Positions 1 through 11,181 of a DNA stretch of 64,000 bases are shown here, piece after piece. Under the pieces are notes generated by a model. That model was not told the origin of the DNA, did not search any database, and saw only the letters and a program-made list of their open reading frames with translations. Both the position numbers and the translations under genes were made by a program. The stretch comes from Thelephora terrestris (taxonomy: Eukaryota > Basidiomycota > Agaricomycetes > Thelephorales > Thelephoraceae), in the NCBI GenBank assembly GCA_015956445.1, contig WIUZ02000019.1, positions 310,001 to 374,000 on the forward strand. Direction: 5' to 3'. Each line of letters starts with the position of its first letter. Positions within the stretch are counted from its first letter, which is position 1.

Positions 1-247
1 ATAATGTGGGCAAAGTCTGGACGTTCCTATCAATGTCTTCCGACGCGACTGTGCAGGCCCTTTGTTGCCGAAGTTGAGCGCTGAGCGCTGAGCCTTTATC
101 ACCTTCCTTCAAGGACGCAAGGACCATCCACCTCCGTCCGCAATGCTTAGACGTGCGGCGCCACAGCCCTTCAGTATAAGACATCGAGCTTAGCGAGGGT
201 GGCGAGACGCAACTCCCCTTCCCCTCTCCCTCCCTCCAATACCCTGA

Positions 248-1712
248 ATGGCCGGACGTCCTGAACCTCAACTATGTTGCGTTGGCCGAGCCCTGCAGAA
301 GCTCGGATGCTTGCCAAAAAGGTCCACCACGAATACTCAGGTCTATTATCCAATAAGTGAGAACTCTCATCGCCTTCTCATCATACCTCCTCTGACCCTT
401 CGTAGCCATACAACCTATCGACAACGGTCCTGGTTACGGCTATAATGACGATATCAAGTTTGAGCCCGGCCCACAGTTTCCGCTTCCGCGGCCAGACCGA
501 CTTGTGCCGCAAGTGAGATCATATGCTGCGATACATCAACAGATCCCCAAGACCCCCAAGAAGACCCCAATTGTCCAAACGGTTCCACTGAGCACACAAT
601 CGAAACACATGCAATTCCCCAGAAGTCCCAAGAAGACTCCTGTTGCTCAAACGGTCCCACTGATCACACTGCCATCCACATACCACCAGAGACCCCTGCA
701 GGTCCCCTTTGCCCAAACCGCTCTGCTGAGCACACTGCCGTTACCAGGTACGCTCGTCGTTTCCATAGCAAACTAAACCCTGAATCGTCCGCCCTTGTCG
801 GTAGTCAACGCACTTCCAGACTGCACCCCAGCGACAACTCGTACCGCCTTAAACGTAGACCCCCCTCCAGCTCATCCCATTGTACAAATTACTCAGACCC
901 CTTACTTGACCCCGCACTCCGCCATTCCGCAACTTCCGGACCAAAGCACAATCCCCGATTCGATCCTACAAGGTTTGGGGAGCATCACACCTACTCAATA
1001 TGTTTGGAATACACCGCACGGCGCTCTGACATATAACCCCACACCTTCATCTGCACGCTCCATGCCCAATGCGTTGGCAAGCCTTAGTCCACGTTCTGCC
1101 ACTATCTTCGGTTTGGGGGACGGGGATGGCAACCCCACGAGTCCAGGCCTCATTCCAAGCCCTATCTCATCAGATGCGTCTGGCCTCTTTGATCGATCCC
1201 TCGACGGTCGCCTGTTGGGGATTGCACTCAATCCATTGCTTACGACGGCGATCGAGTGGAATGTCTCCCATCCTGTCGACAGGGTGAGGCATGCATTAGA
1301 CGATGCGGCCTTCATCGCGAACGTATCCGAGCCGGCCACGAACCCTCCAATAAGTACGTTGTGCGTCGAACTTCACTTCTTCGGCTATTCGGGCGTAACC
1401 TGGAACTGGGATCCAATTACCATACGAAAACGTCGCCCGGTTCAGATAACGGACCTCTTCCATGCGATTTACGACTACTTCCAGACACCACTCACGCGCG
1501 GCGAGTACGATATCATCAAGTCACACGGAAAGGCCAACGCGAAGATTGTGAGGGACTCATGGCGCGAACGTGTTGCTTCGCAGGCGGTGGGAGCGGCTCA
1601 AACCGCGGTCTACCATGGCGGCCTCAGGCGCGTGGATTGTTTAGGATCATCAAAACACTTTGTCAGATTGTGGGTCGATGAGTCTCAGCTGAAGCTCGGC
1701 TTGCGCGCATGA
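248..1712 (+). CDS. DUF6699 domain protein with Pro/Thr/Ser-rich N-terminus
   Basis: Three exons (248-356, 406-747, 805-1712) join in frame to about 452 residues; both introns have GT..AG ends. The last 150 or so residues look like the basidiomycete DUF6699 domain: an 'IEWNVSHP' strand, then 'EPATNPPISTL', a 'WNWDPITI' strand and 'ITDLFHAIYDYFQTPLT' with 'GEYD'. No biochemical role is known for this domain. The N-terminal 250 residues are low complexity and rich in Pro, Thr and Ser, with three degenerate repeats around 'TPKKTP..QTVPL' in exon 2. Exon 3 is well supported. The start at 248 is the only ATG that joins cleanly to exon 2 but remains tentative. It converges on the zinc-finger gene that ends at 1981. 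Confidence 0.68.
541..745 (+). repeat. three imperfect tandem repeats in coding sequence
   Basis: Units of roughly 70 bases each contain a core close to 'caaacggtcccactgancac' (near 575-597, 648-670 and 713-737). The encoded repeats read TPKKTPIVQTVPLST, SPKKTPVAQTVPLIT and a diverged PFAQTALLST. They lie in the disordered N-terminus of the DUF6699 protein and probably arose by local duplication. Confidence 0.6.
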
Positions 1713-1980
1713 TGCCCATAATTATATCCATTACGCACACGTCTTACTTACGACCATTCGCTCCCATCCCACACTATCCTTGTAGAGTACACCATAATAA
1801 TGAGATCATGTACCATGGCTATCCATCTGAAGGAACGCTGAGCCAGAGCGCGTCTTCAACTTTCGCGGCCACTGGTTATGTTGGTTTCCAGGGGATTATT
1901 ATTGCTCAAATGCGACCTTTCGTACATCTCGCAGGGGTGAAGGTTAGAATCGAGTCACTACAGAATGTCTTGCTCTCAGC

Positions 1981-3338
1981 CTATACGACGACTCCGTGGG
2001 TTGTTGCGAAGTGCTGTAAGAGATTATGCGTCACACGATATGAGAGTTGGTTTGGCATTCGTGCGCTCACCAGTTTCCAGAGAAACACACTGGGGAATAT
2101 GGGTAGGCCACGACAATACCCACATGTCAAACAGTGGGCGAATTTAGTATGCTGTGTGGCGGTTGATTCAGAGTAAATCACACAGACAGCTTGTGATTGA
2201 AAGAGCTACCATGATCAGTAGCTCTGCGCTCAGAAAATTCGCCGGACATAGACCGCAGCTGAAAGTCTCCGGGAGACTATGGGCGGGTCGATTTGCACTA
2301 CTCTCTGGAGGAGGTTGCCTTTCATCCTCGGAGGACGACTGTCCGTCATCATCAGAAGACAAATCCTCTTCGTCTTCGGATGACAGATGCCCTTCGTCCT
2401 AAGAGGTTTTAGTTCGCACGGTCAGACGCCGCGGAAATGGAAAGGCACACATCAGACAGTTCCGCCAAGGGACCATGCGGAATTGGTTCTTCCCAGTGTT
2501 GTTCTTCATTATTGTTGTCGGCAGTGTTTGCATACGTCCAGCGAAGTTTCCTCATAGCCTTACGGCGGCGTTTCACGTTGTGCACGTCCCTCAAGTGCTT
2601 TGATGGTGGTTAGGCGAAAGCTTGAGAAGGATATTCAACGAAGCTCACTCTCCACATCATCTTACTGTTCATCACAACTCCTGAACACCCCGAGCACTGG
2701 AAGAGGGAAGGTAAGAACGTTCCAGTCTCCTTACGTCTGGGGTACGGATTGCAAACCTATCCCGAATCGGCACGGTAAGCCCAAGAAACCCAAGTTTGTT
2801 CAGAACCCACCTGGTAAATGATAGGGTGCACTCTTCTTAGGTGCTTAATATTCCATTCAGTAGCCTGACGCCGGCGTATAACACAAGCCACGCCACCTTA
2901 TTGAGGTCTTTTTCCTAAATCCCGCGGGACACCATCGGCAGGTGTGCCCCACTCGGCCCTGAAAATCCGGTTCATCAATGCTGTAACACAATCTCCCGTA
3001 GGAACTTGCGTCGAACCTTCGATATCGTTGCAGGCCTCCCCGCCTTTGGAGGGACGGAGACTTGAGGTGTCCTGAGAGCGACTTCCCTGGAGTTGTGGCG
3101 GACGTGTGCGGATGGGTTAGGCTGCGCACGCTGAGAAGACGAGGGGTGAGCTGCGCCATTACTACCGGTAGGTGCAGTCAAAGAGTGTTTTCTCGCGTGC
3201 TAAGTAAGAGCCAACAAAACCTGATCAGCAGGAAAGCAGACGATTGCTTAGTATGACACCTACGTTCTGAGCCGCGACCGGGTCAGCGTACCTCCTGCCA
3301 CATATATTACAATGAATATTTTTCTCTGGTTTGACCAT
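1981..3338 (-). CDS. multi-C2H2 zinc-finger protein, tandem copy A
   Basis: I do not recognise the gene by name, but it has at least four C2H2 fingers spread over many exons. Finger 1 is C-x2-C (near 3300-3316, 'NIHCNICGRRYADPVAAQN'), then an intron, then H-x3-H (near 3184-3199). Next come a linker (about 2975-3150) and a CRWCP segment near 2940. Finger 2 has its Cys pair near 2690 and H-x4-H near 2580 ('HLRDVHNV'). Finger 3 has its Cys pair near 2250 and H-x4-H near 2140. Finger 4 is C-x2-C-x14-H-x4-H and ends 'HFATTHGVVV' followed by a stop at 1981. In each finger the intron lies just before the first His. Start ATG 3338 matches the starts of the other copies. Likely a nucleic-acid-binding protein by family logic; targets unknown. 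The exon chain around the CRWCP segment is uncertain. Confidence 0.55.
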
Positions 3339-3404
3339 TGTAAAAGTGTGGCGGAGGGTTGGCGCTTAGAAATGATAGAAAGCCGAGGAAGGTGGCAGGC
3401 ATGA

Positions 3405-3426
3405 TTCTCAGTCACGGGATATTTTA
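3405..3426 (-). promoter_or_regulatory. conserved upstream box of copy A
   Basis: The + strand text 'gtcacgggatat' lies about 75-85 bases upstream of the copy A start. The same box occurs at similar distance before copies B and C, and in a weaker form before D. A second conserved stretch ('gtgtggcgga.g.t.ggcgctt') directly precedes each start codon. This is a candidate shared promoter or 5' UTR element; the function is inferred from conservation only. Confidence 0.4.
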
Positions 3427-3640
3427 TGGGGACACAAGATGGCGTAATAAGAGTGCAATGCAAGTCCCTGCTGGGGGGGTTAGGGTGACAATTTCCACAG
3501 GGGCATTGCGCTGCCGGTCTTGATCAGGTATCAATTCCATCATTGTCGCTCAGGCACTTCTATTCGTACATCTCGGAAGGACAAAGATCTTGAGTATCAG
3601 TGTTCCAATAGAAGTAGATACCAAGCTAGTAGCTCTCGGC

Positions 3641-4847
3641 CTATGCAAGGAGCCCGTGGACCGTCACGCGGTGCTGTAGAGGAAGTTCCCGCGTCACGCG
3701 AGGACAGAGGCAGACTTGACACTGATGCGCTCACCTCTCGCCAGAGCCACACACTGGAGAACGGAGGAAGGTTTCGACAATGTACACACCTCCAGTAGTG
3801 AACAAATCTTGTGTGCTGAACGAGGGTGAGCTAGGAGGGAAACCGGCATATTGCTTGTGGAGGAGGTAATCACCATCTTCAACGTTTCTGCAGCTTGAAA
3901 GATCTCCGGACAAAAGTCGCAGCTGAAGGATTGTTGGCGATCACCGGCCGGCTCTTCTCCCTTAGCCCCAAGGGTATCACCATCGTCCTAAGAGATTTTA
4001 ATTGGTGTGCTTAGACACGGAAATGAAGGCATACATCCCACCATTCTACCGGAGAACCACCAAGAAAAGGTTGGTCCTTGCAGACTTTCGTGCAGAGTCT
4101 TCTCATAGCACTCCGGCGATGTCTCACGCCGTGCGCGTTCTGTAGGTGCTTCGGCAGCGTTGAGCAGAAACGTGAGTGGGAGATCAAGTAGAGCCAACAT
4201 TCCACATGTTTTCCCAACGCATCGCAGCTGGACATTTCGAGCACTGGGCGACGAAGGGTGAGGAAATTCTAGTCCGCCCACATTAAAGTGATAATCGCAG
4301 ACCTATCACGAATCAGCATAAGAAATGCAGCTTTGTTTAGAAATTACCTTGTAAATTGTCCGGTGGATTTTTCTATTGTGCTAACAAGAACATTCAGTGG
4401 GTCGTCGGTGCGAGCACAAGCCGCGACACCTTATTGAATTGCGTAAAGGTTTCAAATCTCCCAAGGTGGGGACACCATCGACAATGCATGTTCGTTGGAC
4501 CATTGGGCTTTGGTTGAACCTTTGATGCCGTTGTGCTAGGTTGCCCCACCGCTCTCCGCCCGATATGAGGCTCCTTGACAGGGACGGGTTTGACAGGCTT
4601 CAAGCGCACGGGGTTCGACGGCCTGCGGTGCGCCCTGATAGGGACGGTGCGAACTGAGAGTGAAGGAGAAACCTGATTACGGGTTTGACCAATGTGGGCC
4701 TTCGCGTGCTAAGGGCTCAGATCAACAAATGGGGTCGCGGGAAGGCGAACGGTCGTATGGGGGGACACATACTTTCTGAGCTGCGACGAGGTCTGCGTAC
4801 TTCTTGCCACACACAGCGCAGCGAATATTTCTGTCTTGTTTGACCAT
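3641..4847 (-). CDS. multi-C2H2 zinc-finger protein, tandem copy B
   Basis: Same order of elements as copy A. Finger 1 begins 'MVKQDRNIRCAVCGKKYADL' at 4847, with its His pair after an intron near 4700. A 'CRWCPHLGRF' segment lies near 4470. Finger 2 has Cys pair 'QCSKCP' near 4235 and 'HLQNAHGV' near 4140. Finger 3, 'CDFCPEIFQAAETLKM', lies near 3900-3930, then an intron, then 'HTRFVH'. Finger 4 is 'CVHCRNLPPFSSVWLWRE', then an intron, then 'HRVTVHGLLA' and a stop at 3641. I could not find a fully open path into the finger 2 exon, so this copy may carry a break there or an intron I misplaced. Function unknown. Confidence 0.5.
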
Positions 4848-4923
4848 GATAGAAGTGTGGCGGATGTTTGGCGCTTAGAATCCACGAGCAAACAGATCTC
4901 AGCCAAGGCTTGACGTACAATTC

Positions 4924-4937
4924 CGGTCACGGGATAT
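4924..4937 (-). promoter_or_regulatory. conserved upstream box of copy B
   Basis: The + strand text 'ggtcacgggatat' lies about 80-90 bases upstream of the copy B start at 4847. It matches the boxes of copies A and C exactly over the core. Confidence 0.4.
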
Positions 4938-5125
4938 AGCATAAGTAGCCCGGCATGAATGCAGTTTCTTGGAAACCGAGATAAAGCAGAAAATCTATGA
5001 AAGGCGTTGTTATGGGTTTTCAGGAGTTAATTTCGCCGCAATCGCTCTAGCGCTATTAGTGGTACATCTCGTGGGGGAGGGCAACCCTCCTTCCTTAGAG
5101 TTAAGTCACTACCAAACACGTAGCC

Positions 5126-6538
5126 CTATCGAGCGAGCCCGTGGACCGTAGCGCGATGCTGTAAATGTTTCCACGTCACACAACGCCAGAAGCAGCGTAG
5201 CGTTCATGCACTCACCTCTCGCCACAACGAGATGCTAGAGAACGGAGGTATGCCTCGACAGTACCCACATTTCCAGGAGTGGACATAATTCACGTGCTAT
5301 TCGGGGGTGAGCTATGAGAAATCTGACCTACGGCTCGTGGAATGGTCACCATCACGAAGGTTTTCATGGTTAGAAAACTTTCCGGGCACAGGTCGCAGGC
5401 GAAAGATTGCTGGTGATCCCGAGCGAGTTGTTCCCATCCTTCCCCAAGAGTAGGTTTTTGTTCGTCTCTCTCGTCATCGGAAGACTGGCTCTCTTCGCCT
5501 TCAGATAACGGTTGCAATTCATCCTAGGGAATTACAGCCCGCATGGTCAAACACCGCATAAATGAAAAGGCACACATAAGACGATACCGTTGATTTGGCG
5601 TTCGGAATACTCTGTTTCCGACCGGCGGTATCGTTTGCAGGGCACTTATGGAGCTTCTTCAGGACTCTCTCGCGATGTTTCGCGCCGTGCAAGTCCACCA
5701 TGTGCTTTGGGAATGTTAGGCGGAGACTCGAGTGAGAGATTAAGTATGGCTGACTTTCCACATTTCATCTTTTCCTGGCATCTCGACTTGACACCTCGTG
5801 CACTGGGCGGAAGGGGTGAGAACGCGGTGGTCCCTTCGCATCAGATATATAGTTGCAAACCTATCCGGCATTAGTGCGGTCAGCCCCAGAAGTGAAAGCT
5901 GGTTTAGAAATTACCTTGTAAACGTTCGGGTGGTGTCTTCTTGTATGCTATATAGAGCATTCAGTGGGTCGTTGGTCATTGAGCATGACACAAGCCGCGG
6001 TACCCGTCTGAGGTTTTCCTCGGCTGTAAAATTTTCCAGGTGGGGGCACCATTGACAAAACAACTTCCCTGGACCCTGAAAAGACATCGCATCAGCAACT
6101 GCAACGTCGATCTCTCAAGAGACTTCTTGTCGAACTTTCGACACCGTTTCGGATTTCATCATTGCCACCGGAGAAGCAGCCACCTGGGGTACTTCAGGAG
6201 TGATGTCTTTAAAACTTTCGCTCACATCTTTGGATAGATTGGGAGGCGCGCGTCGTGAGGGTGACAGAGGGTGTTCCGCGTCGGTATCAGCAGTGCTCAC
6301 GGTTAGACTTGCCGTAGCCTGTTGAATTTCTACAGCTCCTGTGACTAAGATGCAGCAATCATGAGGGCACGTAGAGCCTCACCAGGGTGCTTCCGCGCAT
6401 GCTAGGAGCCGTCAGAACCGGGCCGCGAGATAGGAAATGGTTATGGGCACGTACGTTTTGAGCTGCGATGGGGTCTGCATACGTCCTGCCGCATGTAGTG
6501 CAATGGATGTTCCTCTCCTTTTTGACTCGTCTGGCCAT
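5126..6538 (-). CDS. multi-C2H2 zinc-finger protein, tandem copy C
   Basis: This is the clearest copy. Finger 1 starts at 6538 with 'ERNIHCTTCGRTYADPIAAQ', an intron, then 'HARKHPGEAL'. A Pro/Ser-rich linker with 'SPSRRAPPNLS' follows (about 6115-6300), then 'CQWCPHLENF' near 6045. Finger 2 is 'CTRCQVEMPGKDEMWK' near 5795, an intron, then 'HMVDLHGAKHRERVLKKL'. An acidic stretch follows (about 5460-5520). Finger 3 is 'CDLCPESFLTMKTFVM' near 5390, an intron, then 'HVNYVH'. Finger 4 is 'CGYCRGIPPFSSISLWRE', an intron, then 'HRATVHGLAR' and a stop at 5126. Spacings are C-x2-C-x12-H-x3/4-H for fingers 1-3 and x14 for finger 4. The intron in each finger sits directly before the first His. Function unknown. 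Confidence 0.58.
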
Positions 6539-6609
6539 GATGGAAGTGTAGCAGATGCTCGGCGCTTGCGACTCGGGAACGACGGGCCTCACAAGCGCGG
6601 GCTACCTCC

Positions 6610-6622
6610 GGTCACGGGATAT
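6610..6622 (-). promoter_or_regulatory. conserved upstream box of copy C
   Basis: The + strand text 'ggtcacgggatat' lies about 75-85 bases upstream of the copy C start at 6538. Confidence 0.4.
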
Positions 6623-6799
6623 CACCACGGATGGTATGATGATAACCCGGGGCGCAAGCAGGTACCTGGTAGCTAAAGCACTAAACGACAGTGAATGTTT
6701 TCCCGGATACTATTGCATTAGTATCCAAGGATCGGTTCTATTTCAGTTACCCAAACGCTTTCCTTGTTCATTGCGCGAAGCCGTAGAAGGTTTTCCATC

Positions 6800-8025
6800 A
6801 GGAAACGCTTATTCAAGGTGGATAAACGCCGTCTCTCTCGCCTCTAGCCAGAGTGGTCAAGCTTTGTATGGTGATTTGGGGTGAGATCGAAATGAATCCG
6901 GGAGCAGTAAGAAAGGTACAGTTGTAATCACAAATCTTCCGTGGTTAAAAGTAAAGTCGCAGATAATCAATAAAGGACTCCCAAACGGACTGCTGCCCCT
7001 TGCCATCGGGGTAGGGTGGTTGTTCATCTTCGGGGGACGAATGATGTTCGTCTTCTAGGTTTAGGTGCCTTTCATCATCGCTGTATGGCAGGCAGTCTTC
7101 GTCTCCATATCGCAGGCCGTCTTCGTCTTCGTATTGCAGGCTTTCTCCGTAATCGAATGTATACTGCCCCTCGTCCTAGGAAATGTTGGTTCGTGTTCTT
7201 GGATGGCTCAGGAAGCGAAAAGCATACATCAGACGACTCCATCGGCGAATAATCCAGCGCAAGCCGTGACTTGTTTTTGGCGATTTTAGCGCGCTTCTTG
7301 GTGAGTCTGTCCGTGATATTTGAGGGAATATCGCATCCATTAGTCGTGTGCTGTGGTGACATTAGCAAGGGTATGAGCAGGAGGGCAAGCGTAGCCTCCA
7401 CATCTTCAAGTTGCAAGTCGGAATGGCATACCTGTTTTGCATCGGCACGATCAGCGTAGGAAACATAGACATGCTGAGAAGTTACCTTGCGAATCCTCTG
7501 GCGTACTTGTTTATCGTGCTGGGTAAAATACTTGGTAAGTTGTCGGTAACCAAGGCTATTGCAACCCCCAATACAATACCTCCAACGGTTCCGATGTCTT
7601 TCCGGACCTAAATCGAACCTTTGACCTTTTCTTTGATCCTTTGGTCCCTTTAGACTGTGTCACGGGAGGGGCAGCCACCTGACGGATATTGAGAACAATG
7701 TCTCTTGCGCTGGGGCGCATGTGAACAGATGGGTTGGGTGGTGCATGTTGTGAAGAGGATGGAAGCCGAACTGGACAGGGATCACTAGAAAGCAAGGTCC
7801 GACCCTTCGGCTTTGCTGCGGCGGATTGAGGTGCAACCAGCGCGAGGGCCAGCTGAGCCCTAACATGGTGTTTTTTCGCATGCTACGAACTATCAGGGAT
7901 CCGTTTGGAGAAGGTAAACGGTTGTATATCTTGGCACGTACCCTCTTGGCTGCTACGGGGTCGAAGTAGGCCTTGCCACACAGAGTGCAATGGATGTTCC
8001 TCTCTTGCTTGGCTTGTTTGACCAT
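6800..8025 (-). pseudogene. multi-C2H2 zinc-finger paralogue, tandem copy D (decayed 3' half)
   Basis: The 5' half is well kept. It starts at 8025 with 'MVKQAKQERNIHCTLCGKAY', then an intron, then 'HAKKHHVRAQ', and a linker with 'QHAPPNPSVHMRPSARD' like the other copies. The 3' half has diverged. The segment matching finger 2 keeps one His ('HTTNG') but not the second. The segment matching finger 3 reads 'CDFTFNHGRFVIT', without the second Cys. No finger 4 with the conserved 'LWREH' block could be read before about 6800. An acidic, Arg-rich stretch lies near 7040-7230. It may be a pseudogene, or a diverged gene with a shorter finger set. The 3' boundary is a guess. Confidence 0.5.
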
Positions 8026-8111
8026 GGCGGAAGTGTGGCGGATGCTCAGCGCTCAAGCCTGAGGAATAGCATAGGGAGGCGGGCCCGGTAGTCTACTTAC
8101 GGTACGATTCC

Positions 8112-8124
8112 CATCACGGGATTT
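8112..8124 (-). promoter_or_regulatory. upstream box of copy D (variant)
   Basis: The + strand text 'catcacgggatttt' lies about 90 bases upstream of the copy D start at 8025. It is less well kept than the other three, in line with the decay of this copy. Confidence 0.3.
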
Positions 8125-8125
8125 T

Positions 8126-8746
8126 CGTATTGGTCCATTATGCATTACGGATGATCAACTCGCAGCAAAAGCGAGTTTGCTGTGTAGCGAAAGTGCCAAT
8201 GCCCATTGTGTCGATTGGATTCAGAGCCTATCCAATAGCGATTCTGAACGGGAGGTGAGGCCTGAGGGGAGGAGCGGGGAACCCTAACCAGCTCGGACCG
8301 AGTCGCTGAATCCTGCAGTGAAGCGTGGGAAAGTTTAGCTTTCCGCTGCTCGACGGCTCTGGGATTCCAAATGGCCACCGGAAGGTTATCTAAAGATTGT
8401 GGGCCGTGGTTGTATCTCGTATCCCTTGGAAGAAAGCCTCCAGGTTTTGCCAGTTTTGCCGGCGGGGATTGACTCCCACAGGCCGCCGTGTGCAATTGTT
8501 CGGCCGCTGGATTTGGTTTATCGAAATGTCCAAAAAATAGTCTTACCGACGCGTAACCCCCATGACTTTTCCGTAAAAGACGTGTTTTTCGTGAGTGGAG
8601 ATCTGGTACCTAGAGATGATGAGGTGATCCACGGCTGTTGACGTGTCTCGATCAAACATTGAGCCAAATCCGGAACCTCTTGCCAGCTCACCTCAAACCC
8701 TCACCACAATCTCTCCACTCGCCATCGGCGATTCGACGTCGTCGCC
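8126..8746. other. intergenic region between the zinc-finger array and SEC63
   Basis: About 620 bases between the divergent copy D and SEC63. It should hold the SEC63 promoter and 5' UTR. No TATA-like box, RNA gene or convincing ORF was recognised. Confidence 0.5.
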
Positions 8747-11181
8747 ATGGCTAACTACCACTACGACGAGTCAGGCGTTATGGCCACTTACTTTGTTGTT
8801 TCTGTTCTCTTTATAATCTTAATACCCTCAACATATTCACTGCTGTCCTCCCAAGGTTCGTACGGATCACTTGTTCCGAAATCACCTCCCCTCATACGAA
8901 TACTCATACATTATCGCCATATTTTTCGTTAAACAGCGAAATCACGAGTATCTGGGTGCCAGTGTCGACCATGTGTGGATCAACGAGCGTGGATACGCAA
9001 GCGGGAGGGGGGTTCATTACTGAGGCCGAAATTATCGAAATTGTGCGTGGCTTGCTGGTGCTTTGCTGATTTCGGATTGATTGATAGGTTCGTTTAGAGC
9101 CATATTTGTCGCTGTTGGCTGGGCAGTCTTCGCCTTTTTGGTCACACGGACTTCATCGTCAGCGCTGAACTCCAAAATCTATGACCCATACGAAATCTTG
9201 GGTATTGCGAAGGTATGTGGAAGCGCTGAGAAGACCCATCAAGCCAATAGTCTTCTTACGTTCCTTACCACCAGGGCCTTTCAGAGAAGGAGATCAAGTC
9301 ACGGTTCAAGAAACTCTCTCTAAAATTGTGCGTGCTGTCTATGCGGAACGTCCACCACGATTAATTCGCCACATAGTCACCCTGACAAAGTGAAACTCGC
9401 CATCAACCAAACCGCGGAGGACGTTGCTGCCAAGTTCGTGGATATTACCAAGGCATATAAATCGTCAGTCGGTCACTCGCCTGTCACATCCCTTTGCTCA
9501 AATTTCTAATTCAGGCTCACTGACGAGACCATTCGTGAAAACTACGAGAAGTATGGTCACCCTGACGGTCGTCAAGAAATGTCCATGGGAATTGCTATCC
9601 CCATTCAGTTCATCGAGGGCAAGAACAATGTCTGGGTCCTTGGTCTTTATGCCCTCATCTTTGGCTTCGGCTTACCCGCTCTCGTGGGGAAATGGTGGTT
9701 CGGTTATCAGAAAAAGACCAAGGACGGTGTGAATTCCACGACTGCCGCAACCTTCTTCCTGAGCGTGAAAGAAGGATGGGGGATCGATGAGCTCGTTGGC
9801 CTCCTAGGAAAGGGTTTCGCGAAGGAGCTGCGGTTGACCTCTGATTCTGGAAAAGAGTTGAATGATGTTGAGGCTAAAATTCGGGAAGGCTTTGGAGAGA
9901 AATGGAGAACTCTTGCGGATGCTGCTGGTACAAGGAAAAACAAAGACGCTAAAAGGGCTTTCATCCTCGTTTCTGCGCATCTTCTAAGGATTCCCATGAC
10001 AAACCAGGGTCTGCGAGAAGGTGCGCTAGATCCCAGTATGGGCTCCGTCCTTCAGACTGACATAGTGAATTCCTCAGAACAGACAAAAATATTGTTGCAG
10101 TCACCTCAGGTCCTGAATTCTCTCCTCAACATCTGCCTGTCACGGAACTGGTTGACTCCATCGCTGGCAGCTGTCCAACTCAGCGCTCACCTGACACAAG
10201 CTGTACCACCCCCTCCAAAGACGATCAAAGAGTCGGACAAGGACTGGCTCAAGTTTTCTCAGCTCCCTGACATTACTCTGGACGAGGTTGAAAAGTTCAA
10301 AGATGTTCATGGTTTCGACCGACTCATTCAGAACTTGGAAAACTCGAAAGATCCCCGCGCTGGAGACGTCAAGAAGGTGGCCCAGAATTGGGGCAATGTC
10401 CAGATTCTTGGCTCTTCGTTCAAAGGTCAGGATTTATGAGGAACGATGTCTATTGAGCTAACCGAGACTGCTGTAGTCGTTGGGGAAAAGGTCGTAACTC
10501 CTTTGTCGTTCATCAACCTGATCGTCAAACTACGCATCCCGAGGGGCTCCACAGCAGAGGAGGAACCGTCCACCCCACCAAAGGACGCTGAGAAACGCGA
10601 GCAGGAATTCCTCGTAAGCAAGAAAGACGCAGAAGACGTTTCACTGGATAACACCGGGAAGGCCTTTGCCCATGCTCCGCACTGGCCCCAGATGAAGAAG
10701 CCTTCGTGGTGGGTAATCTTGGGTGACATCAAGGCGAATAGGGTCGTGGTGCCACCATTCAAGGTTTCGGACGTTCCGTACACAAGTTCAGATTACAGGA
10801 TGTACAAGATGCAGTTCCAGGCTCCGCCGAACGTTGGATCGTACACGTGGAGGATATTTGTGGTTAGCGACACGTATGTTGGGGATGACACGTATCAGGA
10901 TATCACTGTACGTTTTTTTCTTGTGTGTTCGAAATTGGACTAAAGATTTCCATCCCGATTCCCAGCTGAAAGTCGAGGACCTGTCGACATTGGGCGAAGA
11001 GGCTCAGGGCGCGGAAGACGAGATTTCCGAACCAGAAGAGGACAGCCTGGCTGGACAGATGGCCATGATGCGTGGTGGCTCCGTCAAGAAGAGGCGAGCG
11101 GAGAGCGACGATGAAGAAGATGACAGTGACACCGACGGGGACGACGAGAAGAACGATATCAGTGATAGCGACAGTGACTGA
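8747..11181 (+). CDS. SEC63: Sec63-like ER translocation J-domain protein
   Basis: Eight exons (8747-8855, 8937-9042, 9098-9212, 9275-9327, 9377-9463, 9515-10425, 10477-10907, 10966-11181) join in frame to 675 residues. The order fits Sec63: a first membrane helix (residues about 12-32), a Cys-rich loop with 'GCQCRPC', a second helix ('IFVAVGWAVFAFLV'), a DnaJ domain with the HPD tripeptide split by an intron, a third helix near 'VLGLYALIFGFGLPALVG', the Brl/Sec63 domain, and a very acidic tail ending 'SDSDSD'. Sec63 recruits and activates the lumenal Hsp70 at the Sec61 channel, driving post-translational protein import into the ER. The ATG at 8747 has an A-rich, Kozak-like context (gccATGGCT). 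Identification is secure. Confidence 0.93.

Noticed and set aside
742-768. 21-base intron in the DUF6699 gene ending at 'ccatag'
   Set aside because: Too short to splice; the acceptor at 804 gives a normal 57-base intron and keeps the frame.
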